This document shows positions 10,233 through 21,412 of a DNA stretch of 64,000 nt, piece after piece; position 1 is the first letter of the stretch; every line of letters starts with the position of its first letter. The DNA lies in contig NW_019776113.1 of NCBI RefSeq assembly GCF_001039355.2, forward strand, positions 656,037-720,036, written 5' to 3'. The notes beneath the pieces are model-generated. The model was not told the DNA's origin. It searched no databases and saw only the letters and a program-made list of their open reading frames with translations. Made by a program: the position numbers and the translations under genes. The stretch is from Lingula anatina. Lineage: Eukaryota; Brachiopoda; Lingulata; Lingulida; Lingulidae.

Positions 10233-12892
10233 ATTTTTAGTCTTACAAACTACTTTTAGACTTGCGCATCAAATGAAAAATGATTATGTTTCGAAACTTA
10301 AACAGGTATGGAACTCCCTAGCGTTCGAACAGAGGTTAAATCTCGACGAACATTGTGCAACGCGATGTTGCGATTGGATTTTCGATCGTCTGCCTAACAA
10401 AGAAAAAATGTACATTGTAATAATAATAATAATGGCTCCCTGAATCACAGAAAACGGATCGGTTCAATACTCGGACGTTGTTTAACTTAATGATACAGGA
10501 AGATTAGTATTAAAATGAATGTTTTATTTTAATTATATACGAATGTCTACTTTTTCCGGATATAATATTGTTATTGTGCAAACTCACTATGACAAGGGGT
10601 TCCTATTACACCCAAAAATAATATGTTAAGGAAAGCGCGTTTAAAAAGTAATAAATCTTGAAGACATTTTATTAAATGACGTAAAGGTACCCCGGTATGT
10701 TGTTAACGTCATTTATCAAAACAATTCACCGTTTGTAAGAAAAAAAAACACTTTTTTATTATTCTTTATTTAAGAGTTCGACCTGATATTATGCATTACA
10801 TAAAGCAGACAGATCTGTGGAAAAAGTGCGTGCGTGTGTGCATGTGTGCATTTTATTCATTACCGACAACATGCACGTATTCAATCTTTGTTTTGCCACC
10901 TATGATTATGATTTTTGTGGGACTACATAACAAGGTCAATCCAGGCACTTATTGATTTTATGAGTAGAAAAAACGCATATATCCCATAATGTTTGTTGTT
11001 ATAGTCAACAGCAACACTGCAATGTATTTTCTTCGATTGAACGTGTCCTGAATTTGGTTGCAAGCACCATAACCGAAAGTGTTTACTTGCAAAGTCCTTC
11101 AGCAGATTAAGGCAAAACAAACATTATATATAAAAATAAAATATCCATGTGCTTGACAATCGGTATCCATGCAAACAATAAATTATGCAAGCAACTTGAT
11201 TTACTGCTAAATCGCAATCTCCAATCAATTGACTGGGAAACAATATTCCATTGCTACACTTTTCTTGGCTATAATCATGTTCATGTCAAATAAACAAACT
11301 TTCATAGTATTTTATGTAAGTCTGCATCTCTGTTTAAATGTCAAGTTACATGTTGATACACGCATTCACCATACTATTACAGAAAGGCAGGGCCATAGCA
11401 GCACAAATAATCAATACCTCCCATACTCTCAGTTCCCGTATGTTTGCAGAGTTGAAAGTGAAAGAGTTTTGGCTTTAAATTATCTGAAGAGCTACATGTG
11501 CTTTTCAGATTTCACTATCCACACACAGAAAAACACCTTTCTGGGGTAGCGCTAGCAATTTTTGTCGCTTAGCCAAATCACCACTTTTTTGTCAATTTGT
11601 TATCAAAATGGTTATAATTTGACTAAAACAAGTCAAATCAAGACCTTTTTCTTTAGCCAATTTAAGTAAGTTTTAGCATTTGGCTAAATTGGCGAGTGTT
11701 AGCGCTACCCCAGCCTTTACAAAGGCTACAATTTACCGCAGTACCGGTTGACATTTGAGTGAGTGGATAGCTTGTTACTTGGCTGGGGATTAGATCGATG
11801 GTTTCTGTGTGGAAAGCTATGTAGGGTGTGGGTGGTGTGTTTGAGCATGGCTGGGAGGCGAGTGGGTGGTATGTTTGAAGATGGATGGTCTGTGTGTGGT
11901 ATGTTTGAGAACTGGGTGTTGTGTGTGTATGTATGTGTGTGTGTGCGCGCGCGTATGTGTGTGTGTGGAAAACTGGTTTTATGTGGGTGATGTGATTGTG
12001 TTTGTGTCTGTGTGAGGTTTGCTCTTCATTTATGCTACTATAACCAGTGATTGGAACATTTGCTGAAAAGTGTCCGATGCCAGTGGCCTGATATGTGACA
12101 AAAAAAAAAATAATAATAACACCATCTGAAAACAAATCACTTAGTGTCAAAAGTGTAAGCAAACCTCGGTGGCGAAATGGACATGAATTACACGAAATAA
12201 GCTGACAAGAATAGTTTCAAAGTAAGTGGCTCCCTGAGTCACGTCTGTGACGCAAATATTCTGTTTTTATATTTGCATAATTCGAACTACCCTTGTACCC
12301 TATTATTTTGCTTTTTTCTACTATTATGTTATCCAATACTGCAATGAATTAACATCCATTAAAGGTGATACAAAACGGTAAGAAATACTAGATACAATGT
12401 GTGCTTCACTGATGTCACTCACAGCTTCGCCGACTTCTGGAATTACCCATTAAATTGAGGCTTGGTGAATATATAGCAAACTTTAAAAAACAGGGACTAA
12501 ATTTGAATGTAGAAATGGGTTCGTTAGCCATCGGTTAGTATGGGAAATTTGCTGTTTACTCCAGGAAAATTGATTTTTTAGCAAAAACGAACAGTTATTA
12601 TCCCATTAACTGTCCATTACTGCCATTTGAATGGTAGCGGTGACGTTTCAAATACAATCTTTTTCAGAAATGGTGTAAATGGTACTTTATATTCAAGCGT
12701 ATATAAGTTCATGGGCGATTTAAATAGGTTTGAAAAATATTCCATGTGGATTGTCATCATTTCGGCAACAAATATAAGTTATCGTATTAAAAGGGAATGT
12801 ACACGAAAACTCCAGTAAATAATTATAATGGAAATTCCTTTGCTTGTGAAGAATAACACATGCCTTTGAAGATGTAGTAGTCAAGTTTAGAA
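10233..12892. other. intergenic spacer between the CLCA and PAN genes
   Basis: No exon can be supported. It contains one short inverted-repeat transposon (11541-11713), an imperfect GT-rich stretch at about 11820-12020, and AT-rich filler. Two minus-strand genes face the same way across it, so it should include the CLCA promoter, but I see no convincing TATA box. Confidence 0.5.
11541..11713. mobile_element. 173-bp MITE with 14-bp inverted repeats and 5-bp target duplication
   Basis: The element starts CTGGGGTAGCGCTA and ends TAGCGCTACCCCAG, a perfect 14-bp inverted repeat. CCTTT directly precedes the left end (11536-11540) and follows the right end (11714-11718), a 5-bp target-site duplication. 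The interior is AT-rich, has no reading frame, and itself contains inverted TTAGCCAAAT/ATTTGGCTAA motifs. It must have been mobilised in trans. Confidence 0.8.
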
Positions 12893-14275
12893 TCAGGCTA
12901 AAACTTGTAGAGCCGTTGGATCTGTAGCCCAAATCTGAAAAAGAGCAATGCATGTGTGTCTTGAATATGTCTCGCACTTAAGCTTTATCTAATTTTATTT
13001 TATTTTATGCACAATTCAGGCCTACCCAACTACCAGACTCGGCACCGAATGATCCTGAATTAACCGGTAGATCAAACCACACTACCCGTTTTCAAGGTGT
13101 GAGTCAGTACGCATTACACAGTATCATACTCTGAACAAATTTTGAGTGGTGATGCAATGCTTTTCAACCCCGCTGAGAATCGTCACTATCGCATCGCGTA
13201 CTAGGCAAGAGCGGTGTCGTGTCTGATTCTGTGAAATGCGTACTGATACACACCTTGAAAACAGGTAGTGTGGTCCGAATTACCGGTGAATTCAGGATCA
13301 TTCGGTGCCGAGTCTGGTAGTTGGGTAGGCCTGCAATTGATCCGATTTGAAACTGAACAGGTGCAGAAATGCCTAAATTAAGGTAATTGGTTAAGGTACT
13401 TTTGACCTTCCACTGTGTCAGTATGTGCTTGTCAAAAGTAACACCTGACATCACCGTGTCATTGACGATGTTTCTGTTTATGTACAGAGATCAAATGCTA
13501 GAGACCACTTTCGTTTAATATCCTTAAAGGCAATTTAAAACTAGTAATTAGTCAGTGTAATGTCACGAAGTCGCGCAAAAACACTTACATCCCACCCCAA
13601 TGCCGCCACATAAGTTCCGTCAGGAACATTGCCGATTTCACACACGCTTCCGTCAGTTTTGTAGTTAAAGGCTGTGCATGAAGGTCCGGCGAGGCAAGAT
13701 AGTGAGCAGCCAGTTCGTGAGACATTGGGAACTTCTTCCGTGATGTTGACCAAGCGCGTGTTTGATAATTTCCGGAAGTAGGCGCTCCTGCTTCTAGCTG
13801 CGCGCGTAGTTCCTATACGCAAGGAAACTGAAAAAAAAAAATAAGTGTTTGATGCAAAATGTCCATACTGGTAAAGAAAAGGTAGCAGGGGTACTTCTTG
13901 CTTGGCAGAAAAGCGTTGCTTCAATAAAACATAATGGGCATTTAAATAATCTATGTACTTTTCAGTGTAACGAATTAGAGCCTAAGTCGCTTTATGTGTC
14001 CTTTCTCCCTTTTTGCAAGATGAGGTTTGAATTTCTCTAGACAGAAGTGACGATCACATGGACAATGGATATCTGGAGAGGAAAATTGACACTGCAAGGT
14101 CGATAATTTCACGACGAACTTTGAATAAACCCTCTCTAAATATCTTACTGAATATTACATTGATAACTATTACAAGAACGTAACAAGGTCACTTTGCAGC
14201 ACACTAGTACACAGTTATTTATGCCTACTTACCAAGAAGACAAAGGGCTACCAGCCAGAGCATTTCCCACTTCAT
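12893..14275 (-). CDS. small secreted PAN/apple-domain protein
   Basis: Exon 1 (14233-14275) starts MKWEMLWLVALCLL, a signal peptide, and ends at a GTAAGT donor. Exon 2 (13589-13827) follows a polypyrimidine tract and CAG, and gives a single PAN/apple domain with the cysteine pattern GCSLSCLAGPSCTAFNY, then SVCEIGN and GWD, ending in phase 0 at GTAAGT. A proposed last exon (12893-12934) has a good acceptor (CTTTTTCAG) and adds 13 residues before TGA, giving about 107 aa. PAN domains bind proteins or carbohydrates outside the cell. The first two exons are well supported; the last is inferred from splice signals and frame only. A MITE lies in the second intron. Confidence 0.75.
13017..13333. 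mobile_element. 317-bp foldback element with about 110-bp arms and 5-bp target duplication
   Basis: The left arm starting CAGGCCTACCCAACTACCAG is matched by the reverse complement at the right end for over 100 bp with few mismatches. CAATT flanks both sides (13012-13016 and 13334-13338). There is no reading frame. It lies in the second intron of the PAN gene model. Confidence 0.85.
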
Positions 14276-15120
14276 TGCTGTGACTACAGTCTTACTTGTG
14301 TCCAAAAGTCAGTTTCCTCACTTTCATAGAAATGTTGCCTTGCTGACGTGAGGTAAACGTTAATAAATTCAACAACAGCGAACACAATTACGCCTGTTTC
14401 TATGAAACAATTGGCGCCATTAACGACAGAACAAACAATCTCACTAATCACAGAAAACTATCTGTACTTTGTTTTATTTACGCGATCAACGGTTCAGAAA
14501 AAACCCATAATTTACGTTTACCATTACGATTGTCATGAAGAAGTTGCTAAGGACGTTCACCATAAGCCTAAAGCTTGCATGTCCTAGTATTCATTGGTAT
14601 CATTTATTTTTGCAGACGGCACCAATCAAATAAATAGACGATAAATTTGCAGAAATTACTTATAGATGTGGACTTAATGAAATGATTTATGAGCAAGCTA
14701 CTAATCGACTGACAAGTGTGATAAATAAAGGTATAATTAATGTAACATTATGGCTGTATGTTAACTATATGCCATTGTTTCAATAAAAACACACCCCAGA
14801 AAATTATGGCTGAAGATGGATTCCACTAAACGCAATCAGGGCTTGGTAGTATTACAGTGACGACTTCCACGAAGACGTCTTTTTGCTGTCTCTTACTTTC
14901 CATTTAAATATTATGGTCTCCGTCGTCTTTTGATTTTGGATGCGATCTAAAACTCTCCCATTCTACAATCTGATATTCCATATTTCTTTATTAGACAAGT
15001 CTTAGTTCGCATCTCAAAGTAATTACCTAAATTATAATCTCCATTAGGTCATGTTTTAGTGATCACTTGTATTTCATGTTATGGAAAATTACAAATGAAT
15101 TTTATTTGATTAAAATAGAC
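14276..15120. other. gene-free spacer
   Basis: The stretch lies between the divergent PAN gene and the broken lectin fragment. I see no coding exon, clear repeat or promoter motif. It should include the PAN promoter. Confidence 0.45.
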
Positions 15121-15823
15121 CCAAAGCTCATACATGACGTTGACATTACCACTCTTACCAAGTCTGAGTATCAACAGATCGCCAAACTGACGATACATGT
15201 AGCGGATGCCCAGTACTGGACGGGCAAATATCATGGGATTATTTTCACCCCTTTAAAAAAGATCTGTCGAAAAAAAGAGACTTACTCTTGGAGGGATTTC
15301 ATTTTCAAGAACATTTACGGATGGAGTTATGGTGAAAAATTACCCTCGGTTAGAAACTGAGAAGTGTCGTTAACAGTTACACTTACAATTGATATGGCAA
15401 AAACGTTTTAAGAAGAAAGTCATAACATGTAGGTTTGCTTAATTGTGATAATGTGCGAAGAAAACCATTTTTCACAGGCTGATTATAAAAAAAAAAAAGG
15501 TTTATATTTTAGATACTATGTACACCTAGGCCTGTCTTTCACACTTAAAGCACACCTGTAGTGAAAACCGCTTCACATTTGTTTGCATCCAAGGTTTAGA
15601 TGACCGTAAAGGTAACTTTGTTTTCAGCTATGGGACAGTACATGGAGCAGAATAGGCGACAGGAAGCCTTTCCAACTGCGCCCTCAGCAACTGTGTTATT
15701 ATGGACGGGAAAGGAGTTGCATTCATATGGAGAGATATGCAGTGTACGGAGAAGAAGGTGTTTTTCTGTGAAATCCGTCGTAAAGATGTATCGCCTCCTG
15801 TATCGCCTACTATTATTGATTAA
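15121..15823 (+). pseudogene. broken C-terminal CTLD exon pair
   Basis: Two pieces match the last two exons of the lectin family. The first (15121-15223) ends SEYQQIAKLTIHVADAQYWTG but lacks the domain's first cysteine region; its donor would be GC (CGG|GCAAAT). The second (15594-15823) follows AAG and reads LDDRKGNFVFSYGTVHGAE, then TAG at 15653-15655, then SNCVIMDGKGVAFIWRDMQC and FFCEI to a TAA. In intact paralogues the stop position is the W of NEWG, so TGG-to-TAG is likely. It resembles the long genes (D, F) more than the adjacent short genes, and no upstream exons remain. Confidence 0.7.
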
Positions 15824-16301
15824 ATCAATGCTTTAAATATGACATTTTCATGATAAGTTACGTTTCAAACATTTGATATTTGCTGATGCTTGGTTTTTCA
15901 TCTGATAAACGGTGAATGATGATCAGTTGCATAAATTTAAACCACGTATACTTTATTGGCATTTTCTGGCTAATACAATTAAAAATAAAAATAAAAATGC
16001 CGATTTTTTTCATTTTTGCTAAGTGTCATTATTGACTTAAATAGAGGTTAAATGGAAATCTTAATAAAAATTATTATTTTTTGTGTTGATCATTGATGCT
16101 ATATGCAGGTTTCCTTATAAATGTGAGGTCATTATTTTTAAGAATACCCATCGACACATTTCTGATATGGAAAATAATTACATACCGTTGGACAATAACA
16201 TACTTCTGCCTAAGTGCTTGCTATCATTAGCCCAATACAGGTTGTCATGGAAGGTAAACACTCAAACAACAAGGGGTCAGTCAGTCGGCTGGGCCTGATA
16301 T
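15824..16301. other. spacer upstream of lectin gene A
   Basis: AT-rich and non-coding. Its last part includes GTCAGTCAGTCGGCTGGGCC, which is also found upstream of gene B at the same distance from the TATA-like box, so it is part of the duplicated promoter. Confidence 0.5.
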
Positions 16302-16312
16302 GGATTTAAAAA
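16302..16312 (+). promoter_or_regulatory. TATA-like box of lectin gene A (degenerate)
   Basis: GGATTTAAAAAAG lies about 90 bp before the ATG at 16396, aligned with GGATATAAAAAG upstream of gene B. One change weakens TATAAAA to TTTAAAA. The conserved downstream GCTCCCCTGTC supports homology of the two promoters. Confidence 0.5.
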
Positions 16313-16395
16313 AGCTCCCCTGTCCTACTTAGGTAGTAGACGGGTCCCACTGAATATATCTCTGTATTAGTATATGAGTTCATCTTATTTTCACA

Positions 16396-18219
16396 ATGAA
16401 GCTCATATATTTGGTCATAGATTTGTGGCTGATGTGTGCATGTCACCTGATATCAAGCTTTGCGGCGTTCCCTTGCCCTGACCGTTACGAATCTGTAGGA
16501 TCTTATTGTATGCGCGTGCATTGGAACACCATCCCATGGAACGATGCCCGACGCACGTGCTTGAGTGAAGGAGCCCACTTGGCTGTGATAGATACTGCGA
16601 CGAAAAGAGATTTATTCATCAATTATCTAACAAAATATAGAAGTAAGTGAGTTTTATATATGTTTTAGTGTTATACATTGTACATGTACAAGTAAAAACC
16701 AGTAAGGTTTTAGGAACAGATTTTCTGCAATTTGGCTTGTTCTTTACACACACAAACGCACGTACGCCAGCGCGCGCGCATTCACGCACGTATGCATTCT
16801 GTGGAAAGCTCATAATTCATCAAAAAATCTGTTTAAATTAGTTATTGTCAGCTTTGAACACTGGTATGCTGATAAATGAAATATTACATGATATCGATTT
16901 AATAATAGTTTTCTGTTGTGTAATTGTATTCCTGGAGGTCCGGCAGTTTGGTTGGATGGTAGAGACACCAATGGAAGAAATAACTGGATATGGTACTCGA
17001 CCGGTGTCAGCATTGCCAGCTATCTGTGGCGAAGTGGTCAACCAAATGACTATAACAACGTTCAGGAAGATTGTGCAATGTTATTTAGCAAAGGTGTCGC
17101 TTTGAGTGATTACCCCTGTAGCCTCCCTTTGTATTTTGTATGTGAATATGACCCAGGTAAGTCTTGTTGTGTGTCGTATTCTTTATACTCATGGGGAAGT
17201 CTTATCTGCATTTCTTTGCTAGTCTTGGGATGAAGCGGGTTAAAATGTCTCCGCCTTTGCAGCATCTCCCTCGTGTCAAGCAAGAAAAGATGAAATAACG
17301 ATTCGTTTTAATGTACTTTTCGTAATTTGTAAGAGCACTGATATGGGTCTCAACCAGTGAATGTATTCCCTTTATTTTGTTAACACCGAAAGGACGCGTT
17401 CCGTTTTTTTAAGGGGGGGGGGGGATTAAGGTGGGTAACAAAGCAAATGGTCATAACCACGTCAAAGTAAAGATTCCAATTTTTAATCCTGTACGTTTAG
17501 AGATCAAAGTGGTTGTAACGTACTACTGCGCATCATTTATATAAAAGTTCAAATGAAAAAAAAATCACTTTCAGTAAATGGAGTCTGGGGAGCCTGGGGT
17601 TCATGGGGTTCATGTTCTGTAACGTGCGGTTCTCAAGGTCTGAGATCCCGTACTCGTGTATGTGATAAACCAGCACCTGTTGGCGCCGGTAAACCCTGCT
17701 CTGGAGATGACAGACAAACTGAGCTCTGCTTCCCAGGACAGTGCCCTGGTGAGTGACTTGACAGCTGTATCTACTCTGTATAATTTTGTTTGACACAATC
17801 AGTGTGTTATTTAGATCTCAAACATACACCAAATCTATGTCACCTTAAAGACATGAATGATAACACGACTCATGCAGACACGCCAGCATCCCAAACCGTG
17901 ACCTTGGGAGTACATTGCTGTATGCCAGAATCAATCAATGATAATGTCATATTCACCATCTCCTCATCGAAAACTTAATTATTATATTTAGAACCAAATA
18001 AAATATTTAAATCTGTAATGATGTTTGCTTTTGACATTCACGTTACAAAACAATTTGTTTAAATCATGCAGATATACATGTACGACGGTGCTTTATTAAA
18101 TTCTCTTTTGGATATTTACATGACCTCCTTTTATCTTCCATTTCCCTTATATGAGAGAATTTTACCCGTCCTGTTTTACATTTTGTACACAGGTACCTCA
18201 CAAACTGATTGTTCAAAAC

Positions 18220-18262
<43 letters not shown>

Positions 18263-18324
18263 GTGCATTGATCAATTTATATTTGTCGTAGCGCTCGCGG
18301 TTTACATGACTTCTCTTTTTCTTT

Positions 18325-18360
<36 letters not shown>

Positions 18361-19349
18361 TTTTTTAATTTTAGATAGTACTGCTTGGACCATTGAACCA
18401 TATACAGTACTGTATATCGTTTTGCTTCCTATTAGAGTGGACGGAGCCTGGAGTGTCTGGACACACTGGTCAACGTGCAGCAAAACCTGTGGTCAAGGCA
18501 ACAGGACAAGACACAGGGCGTGTAATAGTCCACCTCGAACCAATGGTGGCAAAGACTGCCCAGGACAGTCAGTTCAGGTCGAAACTTTCAAACGTCAGCC
18601 GTGTCCAGGTACGTGTACAGTGTTGATATTGTGATAAAGAAAATCATATAAGCAAGTCAGCTGGTGGATTGCATTTTGGCTATGTACGATTTGAAATATA
18701 CATGACGTCAACTGTAAAACGTAAACTAGGTTTTCTGTTCTTTCTGTTCTGTTTTCAATTTCCCATCATTTTAACCTTTTACAGCAAAACTCTGTCCTGA
18801 TCGGTTCACTGAGGTCACTGACAGCTTGTGCCTGTACATCTCCGACCCAAAGACAGAGGCATACAATTATTTTCTGTCCATGAAGGCGTGTACCTCGCTG
18901 TCTCCGCTGTCTCACTTGATGACAGTAAAGAACAGATACGAATACCAGAACATCATTAGGTTCTTGTCTGCAGCTGCTAAATATTGGATAGGTAAATAGA
19001 ATTTACACAGTGGGGAATATGTAAGGCCGCATTCCCATACACACCATTGGTCAACGTAGATCGTTCCAACTCTGCGGGGACTCTCGCTAAATGCAATCAG
19101 CTAAACTGAACGACACGCATCCTGTTGTTCCAACGTACTCGCTCAATCACCAGAATTTCTGTCTTCTGCATAAAATTAGGAGATTATGTGTTAATCTGTT
19201 AAGCTGGCTGGACTTAGGGACATTTGGATCGATCTACGTAAGACCGATTGTGTCTATGGAAATAGGACCTAAGAGTGCCAACGTATAAACGAATTGATAA
19301 AATTAAAAGCCTGTCAAAATAGTCAACATACGGATGTTTTTATAATAAT

Positions 19350-19406
<57 letters not shown>

Positions 19407-19797
19407 GACAAATATTATTACTGCACCTCTGTTTTAACCTATATGCTTATGCGTACGTTAATCCCGTCATCAGTGAGATCAATTAACTTATCCTATGGTA
19501 ATTTAATATTTAAATAACATTCCTTAGTAAGACAGGCAATATAAAGCCATTGTTATTGTCCTACCAGGTGATGACAGTGCAAGTAGCAGCAGTTCTTTGA
19601 ACAATGGCGGCACCAAGCTCGGTGGTGGTTACACCATCTGGGCAGCCGGATATCCGTCCGCGCGCTCCCTTACCGATTGCGTCGAGTTAAGCGGGAAGAG
19701 TGGAGCGTTTCTGTGGAAAGGCACCCCCTGCTGGGAAAGTAGACCGTTCATTTGCGCACTTCGACCCAAAGATTCAATGGCACCTTTAGTTGGTTAA
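16396..19797 (+). CDS. secreted lectin A: CTLD-TSP1-TSP1-CTLD
   Basis: Six exons: 16396-16642, 16938-17156, 17575-17748, 18438-18608, 18785-18991, 19568-19797; all introns GT-AG and phase 1; 415 codons plus stop. Exon 1 gives a signal peptide and the first CTLD half (PCPDRYE..SYCM..GAHLAVID). Exon 2 completes CTLD1 with WLDGRDTNGRNNW, SGQPND, VQEDC and LYFVCEY. QPN, the following E and SDYPC resemble a partial C-type calcium/sugar site without the full WND. Exons 3 and 4 are TSP1 repeats (WGAWGSWGSC, CSVTCG) with sites for C-mannose and O-fucose. Exons 5 and 6 form CTLD2, whose Gly/Ser-rich long loop (SASSSSSLNNGG) lacks EPN/QPD. In TSP1 repeat 2 the cysteine seen in paralogue C (VETCKGQPC) is phenylalanine (VETFKRQPC). 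Extracellular recognition or adhesion is inferred. Confidence 0.88.
18222..18260. repeat. (TA)n microsatellite in a gene A intron
   Basis: A pure AT dinucleotide run between the two TSP1 exons, followed about 70 bp later by a (TTTA)n run (about 18323-18362). Confidence 0.9.
19354..19402. repeat. (TA)n microsatellite in the last intron of gene A
   Basis: The same intron of gene C (about 31060-31100) carries TAA repeats at this place instead. Confidence 0.85.
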
Positions 19798-19828
19798 ATG
19801 GCAAAAGTGTTAACTTTTTAAAAGTCAA

Positions 19829-19834
19829 AATAAA
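19829..19834 (+). promoter_or_regulatory. polyadenylation signal of gene A
   Basis: AATAAA lies 32 bp after the gene A stop codon. Confidence 0.5.
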
Positions 19835-20721
19835 AGAAGTTTTAAGATTTTAAGAAAAGAGTTTATTTAGCCAATTATAAAAATCGGAAATCATTTTCCT
19901 TTTGGAGCAAGTTTGATCATATATACCCTAGGTTCTAGATTCCGGTATTGCCAGCTCGATCTTGATCTCATATATAACCCATATCAGCTATACCAGGCTC
20001 TAGTGAACAGCTGCAACTCGGGGGCGTTCTTCTTCAAAATTCTGCCTGGGCGCTTCCATATTTGGAAGTCACACGTCACAGCTGTGTCCGCCTGGATCCA
20101 TATTTGGAAATCATAAGTCTCGTACGTCACAGGTTTGGCTACCTGGAGCTGCCTTTCCCGCCTTGCGCTGAAGTTATCTCGTGCATACGGGACAAGAAGC
20201 AATTAAAGTGCCTGACGCGGAGTTAGAAGTGCACGTGTATATCTCAGGACTAAATGTTCTTTGATAAGCAAAAAATACTAACATTGGATATATCTTTTCT
20301 TTTCGAAGAATATTATTTATTTTTTCACTTTACATCTTAAATGCAGCAAATAAAATTAAATAAAGCAGAATTAAATTTGTTTTACGATTCATTTTGGTCT
20401 GATGACATTCAACTGAAGATTCACTGCGGAGCAGTTCTATTTGATTGACGGAAGCCTAACATGGCCGCTGTTCGTCAGAGGTTAGTAAAAATGACTCCAA
20501 GGTATATTTAATATTTACAAGCTGATTTTTAAGTTGCTCTGACACTCAGGTAATCATATACAGAGTTAAGTAATACAATAGATAATTATTTGATTAAGAG
20601 ATCAAATTCAACAGCGTTACTGCACTTGGATGAAAGCTGTTTAAAAAACTTTTACTGCCTTTAAAAGTTAACGTAAACTGTGAAGATGCTGGGTGATAAG
20701 AGTCTTCCATGGTGTTAACAT

Positions 20722-20757
<36 letters not shown>

Positions 20758-21321
20758 TTCTGTCATGAATGGTTCATTATCAATCGCTTTGTTAAAATAC
20801 CTTCTTTAAAGCAAAACAACAACTACTAAAATTGGAAAGCTGTCCTTGTTGTATATTTGCTCTCCCTCTTTCTCTCTCGATGCTCGCCGCTACTGTGTAA
20901 ATATTACATATAAACATGTTAAGAGAATTGTATTGACGCCATGTGTTGTATTAATGTAACTTTGTACATTTATGTCATTTTTACCATATTAATTAGGTCA
21001 TGATAATTATATTATACATGTAGTACTTAGAGATTGTGCACCCACAGTCATTCATTTACCGGTCACTGTCTACGCCTCAGAGACTTGCAACGTGTATCAA
21101 TAGTACATCTATTGATTCAATTTTCTTATTATAAATAGCCATCAAGACAAAATTGGAATTAGAATGGAAAATGGTAACAACTCGTTTGGCAATAATATTT
21201 CTCCCTTAATGCTCGTTATCATCAGTCTGAGATAGGTTTGTTAAAAATCTTATGCCACTCGGTATAAAGTAAATGCCCGAGTTACAAGGTCAGTCAGTCA
21301 GTCGGCTGGGCCAGATTAGGA
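19835..21321. other. spacer between lectin genes A and B
   Basis: No exon supported. It includes a direct repeat built around CCATATTTGGAA (20056 and 20098), a poly-T run at about 20723-20754, and the duplicated promoter segment (GTCAGTCAGTCGGCTGGGCC) just before the gene B TATA box. Confidence 0.5.
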
Positions 21322-21330
21322 TATAAAAAG
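21322..21330 (+). promoter_or_regulatory. TATA box of lectin gene B
   Basis: TATAAAAAG lies 91 bp before the ATG at 21413, in a block conserved with the gene A promoter. Confidence 0.6.
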
Positions 21331-21412
21331 CTCCCCTGTCATACGCAAAACAGCGGAGCTACCACTAAAAGTAGCTCCCTGTATAAGCATATGGTCCTAT
21401 CTTATTTTCACG

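Noticed and set aside
11662-12162. Minus-strand 166-codon His/Thr-rich frame
   Set aside because: It is generated by a GT-rich simple repeat and has no splice or domain support.
12165-12245. Possible tRNA around GGTGGCGAAATGG
   Set aside because: I could not form a cloverleaf or find a matching B box.
16619-17041. Several antisense frames over the gene A lectin exon
   Set aside because: Shadows of the real exon; no domains or start context.
18066-18368. 100-codon frame in a gene A intron
   Set aside because: Runs through (TA)n and (TTTA)n microsatellites; low-complexity translation only.
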